The notes under the pieces are model-generated. The model was given only the letters and a program-made list of their open reading frames with translations, ran no database searches and was not told where the DNA came from. From Arthrobacter sp. (GTDB lineage: Bacteria; Actinomycetota; Actinomycetes; Actinomycetales; Micrococcaceae), in NCBI GenBank assembly GCA_030146405.1, contig JASLBS010000052.1:1-10085 (forward strand): a stretch of DNA of 10,085 nucleotides. The letters are read 5' to 3'. Made by a program: the position numbers and the translations under genes. Positions 1 to 9,203 of this stretch are shown one piece after another (positions within the stretch are counted from its first letter, which is position 1; each line of letters starts with the position of its first letter).

Positions 1-88
1 ACTCATGTTCCGCAACGAGGTCAGCGACATGCGCGACATGATCGAGGGCGACGTACGTTTCAGCGAACACTTCGGGATGGAGATCTAG
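1..88 (+). CDS. pheS: Phenylalanyl-tRNA synthetase alpha subunit, 3' end only
   Basis: This is the last 28 codons of a gene that begins before the window, in the frame starting at base 2 and ending with TAG at 86-88. The visible peptide includes DMRDMIEGDVRF and ends in FGMEI, which matches the C-terminus I know from actinobacterial PheS proteins. PheS carries the catalytic site that charges tRNA-Phe with phenylalanine in the cytoplasm and works as an alpha2-beta2 tetramer with PheT. The next gene, pheT, starts on the base directly after the stop codon, which fits the usual pheST operon and coupled translation. The fragment is short, so the call rests on both the C-terminal motif and the neighbour. 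Confidence 0.88.
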   Translation, partial: LMFRNEVSDMRDMIEGDVRFSEHFGMEI

Positions 89-2632
<2,544 letters not shown>

Positions 2633-2649
2633 TCCGCTCCGTCCGACCA

Positions 2650-2690
2650 CGGAAGGCCCGCCCCCTCCTCAGGAGGGGGCGGGCCTTCCG
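2650..2690. terminator. Perfect 20-bp inverted repeat between convergent genes, likely bidirectional terminator
   Basis: Bases 2650-2669 and 2671-2690 are exact reverse complements around a single central base at 2670. In RNA a loop of at least three bases would have to open, leaving a stem of about 19 very GC-rich pairs. It lies 18 bp after the pheT stop and 18 bp before the stop of the leftward oxidoreductase gene, where a shared terminator is expected. No T-run follows on either side (the right flank is CGTTCC), so it is not a textbook intrinsic terminator. U-poor hairpins of this kind are common at the ends of actinobacterial genes. Confidence 0.8.
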
Positions 2691-2707
2691 CGTTCCGGGC
2701 AGGCTGC

Positions 2708-3673
2708 TCAGGGGATCAGCAGCACCTTCCCGGTGGTGCGCCTCGCCTGGAGATCCTCGTGGGCCCGGGCGGCGTCGGCCAGCGGATAGCGCGCGCCGAT
2801 CCGGACGGACAGGGCGCCGGAGGTGACTGCGCCGAACAGTTCCTCCGAACGCCAGCGCCTCTCCTCGGACGAGAGCAGGTGGTGCGCGAGGGTGGGACGG
2901 GTGACGAAGAGTGACCCGCCGCTGTTGAGCCGCTGCAGGTCGAAGGGCTCCACCGCACCGGACGCCGCGCCGTACAGCACCAGGGTGCCCCGGATCCGCA
3001 GCGAGCGCAGCGACTCGTCGAACGTCGCCTTTCCCACGCCGTCGAAGACGACGTCGGCGCCTGTGCCGTTGGTGAGGGTCCGGACGGCGTCGGCGAAGCT
3101 TTCGTAGCGCAGCACGTCGTCGGCCCCGGCGCCGAGCGCCAGTTCCTCCTTGTCCGGCGTGGAGACGGTGGTGATCACCCGGGCCCCCTTCGCCTTGAGC
3201 AGCTGGATGAGCAGCAGTCCCACCCCACCGGCTCCGGCATGGACGAGCGCCGTCTGGTTCTGCTGCACCGGGAAGGTGGAGTTGATGAGGTAGTGGGCGG
3301 TCATGCCCTGGAGGGGGAGGGCAGCTGCCGTCTCGAGGTCCACGCCGTCGGGCACCGGTAACGCTTTCTCCGCATCGACCACGGCGAACTCGGCGTAGGT
3401 GGCCGCTCCTTCGGCGAAGGCGACCCGGTCACCGGGGGCGAAACCGTCCACTCCCGGACCGAGGGCCTCCACCGTGCCGGCTGCTTCTGCCCCGGGCGTG
3501 AACGGGTACTCCACGGGGTAGGCACCGCTGCGCTGATAGGTCTCGATGAAGTTCACGCCGGCCGCTGCGACCCTCACCAGGAGTTGACCGGGTCCGGGGT
3601 CGGGGCGGTCGACCGGAGCGAGGGTGAGGACGTCCGGGCCGCCCGCTTCGGTGAGAACGATGGCTGAGGGCAT
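2708..3673 (-). CDS. qor: Zinc-free NADPH:quinone oxidoreductase (MDR superfamily, QOR type)
   Basis: This 321-residue protein belongs to the medium-chain dehydrogenase/reductase superfamily, quinone oxidoreductase branch, which reduces quinones or related enones with NADPH in the cytoplasm. Visible marks are NFIETYQRSGAYP at 41-53 (the QOR-type N-terminal motif), GAEAAGTVEALG at 61-72, the dinucleotide-binding glycine motif AGAGGVG at 146-152 in the Rossmann domain, and the C-terminal ARAHEDLQARRTTGKVLL. I find no cysteine in the protein, so it cannot hold the structural or catalytic zinc of alcohol dehydrogenases, consistent with QOR. The ATG at 3671-3673 is preceded on its strand by AAAGGA (complement of 3682-3687) at good spacing. 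It runs opposite to pheT and argC and has no obvious link to either pathway. The exact substrate cannot be told from sequence. Confidence 0.9.
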   Translation of the reverse strand: MPSAIVLTEAGGPDVLTLAPVDRPDPGPGQLLVRVAAAGVNFIETYQRSGAYPVEYPFTPGAEAAGTVEALGPGVDGFAPGDRVAFAEGAATYAEFAVVDAEKALPVPDGVDLETAAALPLQGMTAHYLINSTFPVQQNQTALVHAGAGGVGLLLIQLLKAKGARVITTVSTPDKEELALGAGADDVLRYESFADAVRTLTNGTGADVVFDGVGKATFDESLRSLRIRGTLVLYGAASGAVEPFDLQRLNSGGSLFVTRPTLAHHLLSSEERRWRSEELFGAVTSGALSVRIGARYPLADAARAHEDLQARRTTGKVLLIP

Positions 3674-3702
3674 GGTGCTGATCCTTTCGGTGGCGTGCCC
3701 CC

Positions 3703-3708
3703 ATGCTA
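3703..3708 (-). promoter_or_regulatory. Possible -10 element for the quinone oxidoreductase gene
   Basis: Read on the minus strand, 3708 to 3703 is TAGCAT, fitting the actinobacterial TANNNT -10 pattern. A start near the A at 3696 would leave a leader of about 23 nt holding the AAAGGA ribosome binding site. No convincing -35 is seen at the expected distance, so this is a weak call made from position and pattern only. Confidence 0.35.
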
Positions 3709-3744
3709 TTCCCGGGGTGTACCGCGGGTGCCGAGGAAGACCTG

Positions 3745-3779
3745 GTGCATAACTATGTGCACCTGTGCATAGTTCTGCT
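3745..3779. promoter_or_regulatory. Candidate ArgR operator: paired ARG-box-like sites upstream of argC
   Basis: An AT-rich island interrupts the GC-rich sequence just before argC. It contains GCATAACTATG (3747-3757) and its near-perfect reverse complement CATAGTTCTGC (3768-3778), matching at 10 of 11 positions across a 10-bp spacer. Within the left part, TGCATAACTATGTGCA (3746-3761) is itself a near-palindrome with half-sites TGCATA and TGTGCA. GTGCATA also recurs as a direct repeat at 3745-3751 and 3765-3771. From memory, mycobacterial ArgR operators have the form TGCATAAC followed by ATGCAA, which the left site resembles closely. The site covers the -35 region of the proposed argC promoter, so bound ArgR would block polymerase. 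The operon encodes ArgR, which supports this reading. Binding itself is inferred. Confidence 0.75.
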
Positions 3780-3793
3780 GTAGGGTCGGAGTA
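3758..3793 (+). promoter_or_regulatory. Candidate leaderless promoter of the arginine operon
   Basis: TAGGGT at 3781-3786 matches the TANNNT -10 pattern. Counting -12 to -7 over this hexamer puts +1 at 3793, the A of the argC ATG. The -35 position 17 bp upstream (3758-3763, TGCACC) is poor and lies inside the ArgR operator. The only purine-rich stretch before the ATG is GGAG at 3788-3791, one base from the start codon and too close to act as a Shine-Dalgarno site. Both facts point to a leaderless transcript, a common arrangement in actinobacteria. The start site is inferred. Confidence 0.55.
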
Positions 3794-4824
3794 TGACGTT
3801 CACCGCAGCAGTATCCGGCGCCAGCGGCTACGCCGGGGGAGAGATCCTGCGCCTCCTCGCGAACCATCCGGACATCGAGGTCGGGGCGATCACGGCGCAC
3901 AGCAATGCAGGGTCACCCCTCGGCGCACTCCAGCCCCACCTGCACGCCCTGGCGGACCGGGTGCTCCAGGACACCACGCCGGAGGTCCTCGCGGGGCACG
4001 ACGTCGTCTTCCTCGCCCTACCGCACGGGGCCAGCGCGGAGATCGCCGCCCAGCTGTCCCCGGACACGCTCGTGATCGATGCCGGTGCCGATCACCGCCT
4101 GCAGGATCCCGCCGCATGGGAGAAGTTCTACGGTTCCGCCCATGCCGGCACCTGGCCCTACGGACTGCCCGAGCTGCCGGGCTGCCGCGCGGATCTGGCA
4201 GGCGCACGGCGCATCGCCGTTCCCGGGTGCTATCCCACCAGTGTGCTCCTGGCGCTCACCCCCGGATTCGCCGCCGGCCTCCTCGAACCCGACGACGTCG
4301 TGATCGTCTCCGCCTCCGGTACCTCGGGTGCCGGCAAGGCCGCGAAGCCGAACCTCCTGGGCTCGGAGGTGATGGGTGGCATGAGCCCCTACGGCGTGGG
4401 TGGCGGACACCGGCACACCCCCGAGATGGAACAGGGCCTCAGCCTCGCGGCGGGCGAGCGCGTGTCGCTGTCCTTCACGCCCACCCTCGCCCCGATGGCG
4501 CGCGGCATCCTCACCACCGCCACGGCCCGGGTACGCCCCGGCGTCGACGCCGCCCGACTGCGGGAGGCCTGGGAGTCCGCCTACGCCCGGGAGCCGTTCG
4601 TCCGGATCCTCCCGGAGGGCTCCTGGCCCGCCACCAAATCAGTGCTGGGCTCGAACTACGCGAGCCTGCAGCTGGCCTTCGACGAGCACGCGGGCCGCGT
4701 GATCGTCAGCAGCGCCATCGACAATCTCACCAAGGGGACCGCCGGCGGAGCCGTGCAGTCCATGAACATCGCCCTCGGACTCGACGAGACCGCGGGCCTC
4801 ACCATCCAGGGGATCGCACCGTGA
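3793..4824 (+). CDS. argC: N-acetyl-gamma-glutamyl-phosphate reductase
   Basis: ArgC reduces N-acetylglutamyl-5-phosphate to N-acetylglutamate semialdehyde with NADPH, the third step towards ornithine, in the cytoplasm. The 343 residues show the NADP-binding GASGYAG at 9-15, the catalytic cysteine C146 in VPGCYPTS, the catalytic-histidine motif GGGHRHTPE around 203-211, and KGTAGGAVQSMN at 314-325. Length and order are normal for the single-domain bacterial enzyme. The ATG at 3793 gives the usual short N-terminus before the glycine motif; an upstream in-frame extension would run into the operator. It is the first gene of the operon, lies 120 bp from the divergent oxidoreductase start, and its TGA overlaps the argJ GTG start by four bases. 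It lacks a usable ribosome binding site, which suits leaderless translation. Confidence 0.97.
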   Translation: MTFTAAVSGASGYAGGEILRLLANHPDIEVGAITAHSNAGSPLGALQPHLHALADRVLQDTTPEVLAGHDVVFLALPHGASAEIAAQLSPDTLVIDAGADHRLQDPAAWEKFYGSAHAGTWPYGLPELPGCRADLAGARRIAVPGCYPTSVLLALTPGFAAGLLEPDDVVIVSASGTSGAGKAAKPNLLGSEVMGGMSPYGVGGGHRHTPEMEQGLSLAAGERVSLSFTPTLAPMARGILTTATARVRPGVDAARLREAWESAYAREPFVRILPEGSWPATKSVLGSNYASLQLAFDEHAGRVIVSSAIDNLTKGTAGGAVQSMNIALGLDETAGLTIQGIAP

Positions 4825-5990
4825 GTATCACCTATCCAGGCGGTTTCCGCGCGTCAGGAGTCGCTGCCGGACTCAAGAGCACGGGGAAACCCGACGTCGC
4901 CCTCGTGGTGAACGACGGCCCGCTGCAGAACGCGGCCGCCGTGTTCACCACCAACCGGGTGATGGCAGCGCCCGTGCTCTGGTCACGTCAGGTGGTCTCC
5001 GACGGGCGCGTGGACGCGGTGCTCCTGAACTCCGGCGGTGCCAACGCGTGCACGGGTGCGGAAGGTTTCCAGAACACGCATCGATCCGCCGAGGCGACCG
5101 CCGAACTGCTCGGAGCCTCGGCCACCGACGTCTTCGTCTGCTCCACCGGCCTGATCGGTGAGCAGCTGCCCATGGACCTTCTCCTCGCCGGGGTCGCCGA
5201 CGCCGCCGGTTCGCTGGGACGCGGTGGCGGGCCGGGAGCGGCCGAGGCGATCATGACCACCGACTCGGTGTCCAAGGAGGCCCGTTACCCGGCCACCGCC
5301 GACAGCGCGAGCGAGGGCTACGCGATCGGCGGGATGGCGAAGGGTGCGGGAATGCTGGCTCCCGGTCTCGCCACCATGCTCGTGGTGCTGACCACGGACG
5401 CGGCCCTCGACGCCGCCGCCCTGGACGCCGCCCTGCGCGAGGCCACGCGTGTCAGCTTCGACCGCACGGACGCGGACGGCTGCATGTCCACCAATGACAC
5501 CGTGGTGCTCCTCGCCTCCGGGGCGGCGGGCATCGCCCCGGACCAGGCGCAGTTCACCGCCGCCCTCACGGATGTCTGCCTGGACCTCTCCGGGCAGCTC
5601 ATCAACGACGCCGAGGGGGCCAGCCACACCATCGCCGTCCGCACGATCAACGCGGCATCCGAGCGGGACGCCGAAGTGGTGAGCCGCTCCGTGGCACGGT
5701 CCAACCTCTTCAAGACCGCCATCTTCGGCAACGATCCGAACTGGGGCCGTGTGCTCGCCGCGGTGGGGACCACGGACGCCGTCTTCGAACCGGACCGGCT
5801 CAACGTGTCCATGAACGGTGTGCAGATCTGCCGCGACGGGGGCATCGGCGAATCCCGTGACCTCGTGGATCTCACGGGCCGCGACGTCACCGTGGAGATC
5901 GACCTCGCCGCCGGTACCGCGAGCGCCACCATCTGGACCAACGACCTCACGCACGAGTACGTGCACGAGAACTCCGCCTACTCGAGCTGA
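4821..5990 (+). CDS. argJ: Glutamate N-acetyltransferase / ornithine acetyltransferase
   Basis: ArgJ transfers the acetyl group of N-acetylornithine to glutamate, releasing ornithine and recycling acetylglutamate. Some family members also use acetyl-CoA to make acetylglutamate; sequence alone does not settle that here. The 389-residue precursor is expected to cut itself between A184 and T185 in the GLATMLVVLTTDA segment, leaving T185 as N-terminal nucleophile of the beta chain. The oxyanion-hole region STGLIGEQLP is at 108-117, NDPNWGR at 304-310, and the chain ends in ENSAYSS, as in other actinobacterial ArgJ. The start is GTG at 4821, inside the GTGA overlap with argC, with AGGGGA at 4808-4813 seven bases upstream. 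The reading frame stays open far upstream inside argC, but the sequence there has no ArgJ character. Confidence 0.97.
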   Translation: MSITYPGGFRASGVAAGLKSTGKPDVALVVNDGPLQNAAAVFTTNRVMAAPVLWSRQVVSDGRVDAVLLNSGGANACTGAEGFQNTHRSAEATAELLGASATDVFVCSTGLIGEQLPMDLLLAGVADAAGSLGRGGGPGAAEAIMTTDSVSKEARYPATADSASEGYAIGGMAKGAGMLAPGLATMLVVLTTDAALDAAALDAALREATRVSFDRTDADGCMSTNDTVVLLASGAAGIAPDQAQFTAALTDVCLDLSGQLINDAEGASHTIAVRTINAASERDAEVVSRSVARSNLFKTAIFGNDPNWGRVLAAVGTTDAVFEPDRLNVSMNGVQICRDGGIGESRDLVDLTGRDVTVEIDLAAGTASATIWTNDLTHEYVHENSAYSS

Positions 5991-6001
5991 GAGGACCTTC
6001 G

Positions 6002-6970
6002 ATGACCCACCCGGCAACGCCCTCGGCCTCCACGCTCAGGGCGCAGGACAAGGCCGCCACCCTCATGGAGGCACTGCCCTGGATCCGACGCTTCACCGGC
6101 ACCACCATGGTGGTGAAGTACGGCGGCAACGCCATGGTGGACGACTCCATGCGCCGGGCCTTCGCGGAGGACATCGTGTTCCTCCACCACGTGGGTGTCC
6201 GGCCCGTGGTGGTGCACGGCGGCGGCCCGCAGATCAGCGCGATGCTGGACCGGCTGGGGCTGGAGTCCGAGTTCAAGGGCGGACTCCGGGTGACGACGCC
6301 CGAGGCGATGGACGTGGTGCGCATGGTGCTCACGGGCCAGGTGGGCCGCGAACTGGTGGGACTCATCAACTCGCACGGCCCCTACGCCGTCGGGCTCTCG
6401 GGCGAGGACGGCGGCCTGCTCCGTGCGGTACGGACGGGCACCGTGGTGGACGGTGAGCAGGTGGACCTCGGGCTCGTGGGCGAGGTCACCGAGGTACACC
6501 CCGGGGCGATCCTCGACATCCTGGAGGCCGGGCGCATCCCGGTGATCTCCACGGTGGCACCGGAGCACGACGCCGACGGCGATCCCACCGGGCAGGTGCT
6601 CAACGTCAACGCGGATTCGGCCGCCGCGGCACTGGCCGTGGCCCTCGGTGCCTCGAAGCTGGTCATCCTCACGGACGTGGAGGGGCTCTACGCCTCCTGG
6701 CCCGACCGTGACTCCCTCATCTCCTCGATTCCCGCGACGGAGCTCCGGGCACTCCTGCCCAGGCTCCAGTCCGGCATGATCCCCAAGATGGCTGCGTGCC
6801 TGCGGGCCGTGGAGGGCGGCGTGGAGCGGGCACACATCGTGGACGGCCGGCTCGAGCACTCGATGCTGCTGGAGACCTTCACCACCGCGGGCATCGGTAC
6901 CCAGGTGGTACCCGACGGGCCCGCCTCCACCCGGGGCACCGGAACCGACACCGCAGGAGTGCAGCCATGA
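6002..6970 (+). CDS. argB: Acetylglutamate kinase, probably arginine-sensitive
   Basis: ArgB phosphorylates N-acetylglutamate with ATP, the second and usually controlled step of the pathway. The 322 residues show the amino-acid-kinase fold: K39 in VVKYGGNAM, HGGGPQI at 72-78, the substrate-binding NVNADSAAAALA at 201-212, LTDVEGLY at 223-230 and K262 in MIPKMAA. An N-terminal helix region of about 30 residues (LRAQDKAATLMEALPWIRRF, 12-31) precedes the core. From family knowledge, such a helix marks the hexameric, arginine-inhibited kinases rather than the short E. coli type. The chain continues about 20 residues beyond the conserved GIGTQV (297-302) as a low-complexity Gly/Thr tail of no clear function. 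ATG at 6002 has AGAGGA at 5990-5995. It lies 11 nt after argJ and overlaps argD by ATGA. Confidence 0.97.
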   Translation: MTHPATPSASTLRAQDKAATLMEALPWIRRFTGTTMVVKYGGNAMVDDSMRRAFAEDIVFLHHVGVRPVVVHGGGPQISAMLDRLGLESEFKGGLRVTTPEAMDVVRMVLTGQVGRELVGLINSHGPYAVGLSGEDGGLLRAVRTGTVVDGEQVDLGLVGEVTEVHPGAILDILEAGRIPVISTVAPEHDADGDPTGQVLNVNADSAAAALAVALGASKLVILTDVEGLYASWPDRDSLISSIPATELRALLPRLQSGMIPKMAACLRAVEGGVERAHIVDGRLEHSMLLETFTTAGIGTQVVPDGPASTRGTGTDTAGVQP

Positions 6971-8241
6971 CCGGACCCGCAGCAGCAGGGAAAGCCGCGC
7001 AGTCCTCGGACAGCTCCGCCGTCCAGCACCTCACCGGGGGCGACTCCGGCGCGGCCTGGCTCGCCCGCTACAACGGTGCGCTGATGGGTGTCTTCGGCAC
7101 GCCGCAGCGCGTGCTGGTCCGCGGTTCGGGCTGCCACGTGTGGGACGCCGACGGCAACCAGTACCTCGATCTCCTCGGTGGGATCGCCGTCAACGCCCTG
7201 GGCCACGCGCACCCGTTCGTGACCTCGGTCATCTCGAGCCAGCTCGCCACCCTCGGCCACGTCTCCAACTTCTTCACGAGCCCTCCGCAGGTGGCGCTCG
7301 CCGAGAAACTCCTCACCCTCTCAGCGGCCCCGGCCGGCTCGCGGGTCTTCTTCACCAACTCCGGCGCCGAGGCGCTCGAGGCGGCCTTCAAGCTCGCCCG
7401 CCGGAACTCCTCCCCGGGGCGCCGGCGCATCCTCGCACTCGACGGCGCGTTCCACGGCAGGACCATGGGGGCGCTCGCGCTGACCTCCAAGCAGGCCTAC
7501 CGCGAGCCGTTCGAGCCGCTGCCCGGAGGGGTGGAACACATCCCGTTCGACGACGTCGACGCCCTCCGCCGCGCCATGGACGACACCGTGGCCGCCGTGT
7601 TCCTCGAACCCATCCAGGGCGAGGCCGGGGTGCGCCCGCTCTCCGCCGACTACCTGCGGGCCGCCCGGGAGCTGACCCGCGAGCACGGAGCCCTGCTGAT
7701 CCTCGACGAGGTGCAGTCGGGCATCGGGAGGACCGGCCGCTGGTTCGCGCACCAGGCCGTCGAGGACGTGGTGCCCGACGCCATGACCCTCGCCAAGGGA
7801 CTCGGCGGGGGCTTCCCGATCGGCGCCCTCGTCACCTTCGGGGAGAGTGTGTCCTCGCTCATCACCGCGGGGCAGCACGGCACCACCTTCGGCGGCAACC
7901 CGGTGGCCACGGCCGCGGGGCTCGCCACGCTGCACACCCTGGAGGCAACCGACGCACTGCGGCACGTCTCGGACGTCGGCAGCCTCCTCCGCGCCGGCCT
8001 GGCCGATCTCGACGGTGTCGCGGAGGTGCGGGGACAGGGGTTGCTCATCGGCTTCGACCTCGTGGACGGCAACGCCCCGTCCGTGGTGAACGCCGCCCTG
8101 GCAGCCGGGTTCATCATCAACGCGACCGGGCCGGCCACCCTCCGCCTCGCCCCACCGCTCATCCTGACGCGGGAGCAGGCGGCCTCCTTCCTCGACGCCC
8201 TGCCCTCGATCCTCACCACTGCCCGGGAGGCAACACCATGA
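6967..8241 (+). CDS. argD: Acetylornithine aminotransferase
   Basis: ArgD is a PLP-dependent class III aminotransferase that turns N-acetylglutamate semialdehyde into N-acetylornithine using glutamate. The 424 residues show NSGAEALEAAFKLAR at 131-145 (cofactor phosphate binding), GAFHGRTMGAL at 160-170, EPIQGE at 214-219, D247 in ILDEVQSGIGRTG (contact to the PLP ring nitrogen), the Schiff-base lysine K277 in LAKGLGGGFPIGA, and HGTTFGGNP at 304-312. About 25 poorly conserved residues precede the first recognisable motif, so the chain is slightly long at the N-terminus. The ATG at 6967 is supported by AGGAG at 6955-6959 with seven-base spacing and by the ATGA overlap with the argB stop. In many bacteria the enzyme also serves lysine synthesis as succinyldiaminopimelate aminotransferase; that is possible here but not shown. 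It ends in an ATGA overlap with argF. Confidence 0.97.
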   Translation: MTGPAAAGKAAQSSDSSAVQHLTGGDSGAAWLARYNGALMGVFGTPQRVLVRGSGCHVWDADGNQYLDLLGGIAVNALGHAHPFVTSVISSQLATLGHVSNFFTSPPQVALAEKLLTLSAAPAGSRVFFTNSGAEALEAAFKLARRNSSPGRRRILALDGAFHGRTMGALALTSKQAYREPFEPLPGGVEHIPFDDVDALRRAMDDTVAAVFLEPIQGEAGVRPLSADYLRAARELTREHGALLILDEVQSGIGRTGRWFAHQAVEDVVPDAMTLAKGLGGGFPIGALVTFGESVSSLITAGQHGTTFGGNPVATAAGLATLHTLEATDALRHVSDVGSLLRAGLADLDGVAEVRGQGLLIGFDLVDGNAPSVVNAALAAGFIINATGPATLRLAPPLILTREQAASFLDALPSILTTAREATP

Positions 8242-9203
8242 CACGCCACTTCCTCGTGGACACCGATCTCTCACCCGCCGAGCAGGCGGAGGTCCTGGAC
8301 CTCGCTGCGGAACTCAAGGCCGCACCGTACTCCTCCGCGCCCTACGCGGGGGAGGGATCCGGACGGAGGACCGTGGCCGTGATCTTCGACAAGACCTCCA
8401 CCCGCACCCGCGTGTCCTTCGCCACCGGGATCGCCGACCTGGGCGGTGTACCCCTCATCATCGGGGCGGGTGATTCCCAGCTCGGCCACAAGGAGTCCAT
8501 CACCGACACCGCGAAGGTCCTCGAGCGGATGGTCGCCACCATCGTCTGGCGCACCTACGCCCAGGCAGGGCTGGAGGAGATGGCCGCGGCGTCCCGCGTC
8601 CCGGTGATCAACGCCCTGTCCGACGACTACCACCCCTGCCAGCTGCTCGCGGACCTGCTCACCATCCGGGAGCACAAGGGCACCCTCGCCGGCCTGACCA
8701 TGACCTACCTCGGGGACGCCGCCAACAACATGGCGAACTCCTACCTGCTCGCGGGCGTCACCGCCGGCATGCACGTGCGGGTCGCAGGACCTGACGGGTT
8801 CCTCCCGGACCCCGCCGTCGTCGCGGCCGCCGAGGAACGCGCGGCGCAGACCGGCGGATCGGTGCTGGTCACCACGGACCCCGCCGAAGCCCTGGCGGAC
8901 GCGGACGTGGTCGCCACCGACACCTGGGTGTCCATGGGCCAGGAGGACGAGAAGGCGGCGCGGCAGGAACTGTTCCGTGCCTACGCCGTGGACGCCGCGG
9001 CGATGGCGCAGGCCGCACCCGACGCCGTCGTGCTCCACTGCCTGCCCGCCTACCGCGGGTACGAGATCGCAGCGGATGTGATCGACGGCCCGCAGTCGGT
9101 GGTGTGGGACGAGGCGGAGAACCGGTTGCACGCGCAGAAGGCCCTCATGACCTGGCTGGTGGCCCGGTCCGCGGAGCCCGACGGCCCGGGGCGCACACCG
9201 TGA
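8238..9203 (+). CDS. argF: Ornithine carbamoyltransferase (anabolic)
   Basis: ArgF joins ornithine and carbamoyl phosphate to give citrulline, normally as a cytoplasmic trimer. The 321 residues include the carbamoyl-phosphate motif KTSTRTRVSF at 52-61 (STRTR 54-58), HPCQ at 132-135, the ornithine-binding DTWVSMGQE at 228-236 and HCLPAYRGYEI at 267-277 with C268. All key residues are intact and the length is typical. The position among biosynthetic genes, with no arcA or arcC nearby, argues for the anabolic rather than the catabolic enzyme. The ATG at 8238 is preceded by GGGAGG at 8225-8230 and overlaps the argD stop by ATGA. The frame is open far upstream inside argD, but that sequence is a high-GC shadow. 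The stop overlaps the argR GTG start. Confidence 0.97.
   Translation: MTRHFLVDTDLSPAEQAEVLDLAAELKAAPYSSAPYAGEGSGRRTVAVIFDKTSTRTRVSFATGIADLGGVPLIIGAGDSQLGHKESITDTAKVLERMVATIVWRTYAQAGLEEMAAASRVPVINALSDDYHPCQLLADLLTIREHKGTLAGLTMTYLGDAANNMANSYLLAGVTAGMHVRVAGPDGFLPDPAVVAAAEERAAQTGGSVLVTTDPAEALADADVVATDTWVSMGQEDEKAARQELFRAYAVDAAAMAQAAPDAVVLHCLPAYRGYEIAADVIDGPQSVVWDEAENRLHAQKALMTWLVARSAEPDGPGRTP

Noticed and set aside
3765..4820. Long open stretch upstream of argJ in its frame, overlapping all of argC, which could suggest a 741-residue protein
   Set aside because: The upstream part is Arg/Pro/Gly-rich with no family features, as expected from a GC-rich shadow of argC. ArgJ character begins exactly at the GTG at 4821.
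4983..6017. 344-residue open frame on the minus strand opposite argJ
   Set aside because: Composition (Gly, Val, His, Arg rich) and lack of motifs or ribosome binding site mark it as an antisense shadow of a clear gene.
7140..8237. Open extension upstream of argF inside argD
   Set aside because: No carbamoyltransferase similarity before the ATG at 8238, and that start has a good Shine-Dalgarno and the ATGA overlap.
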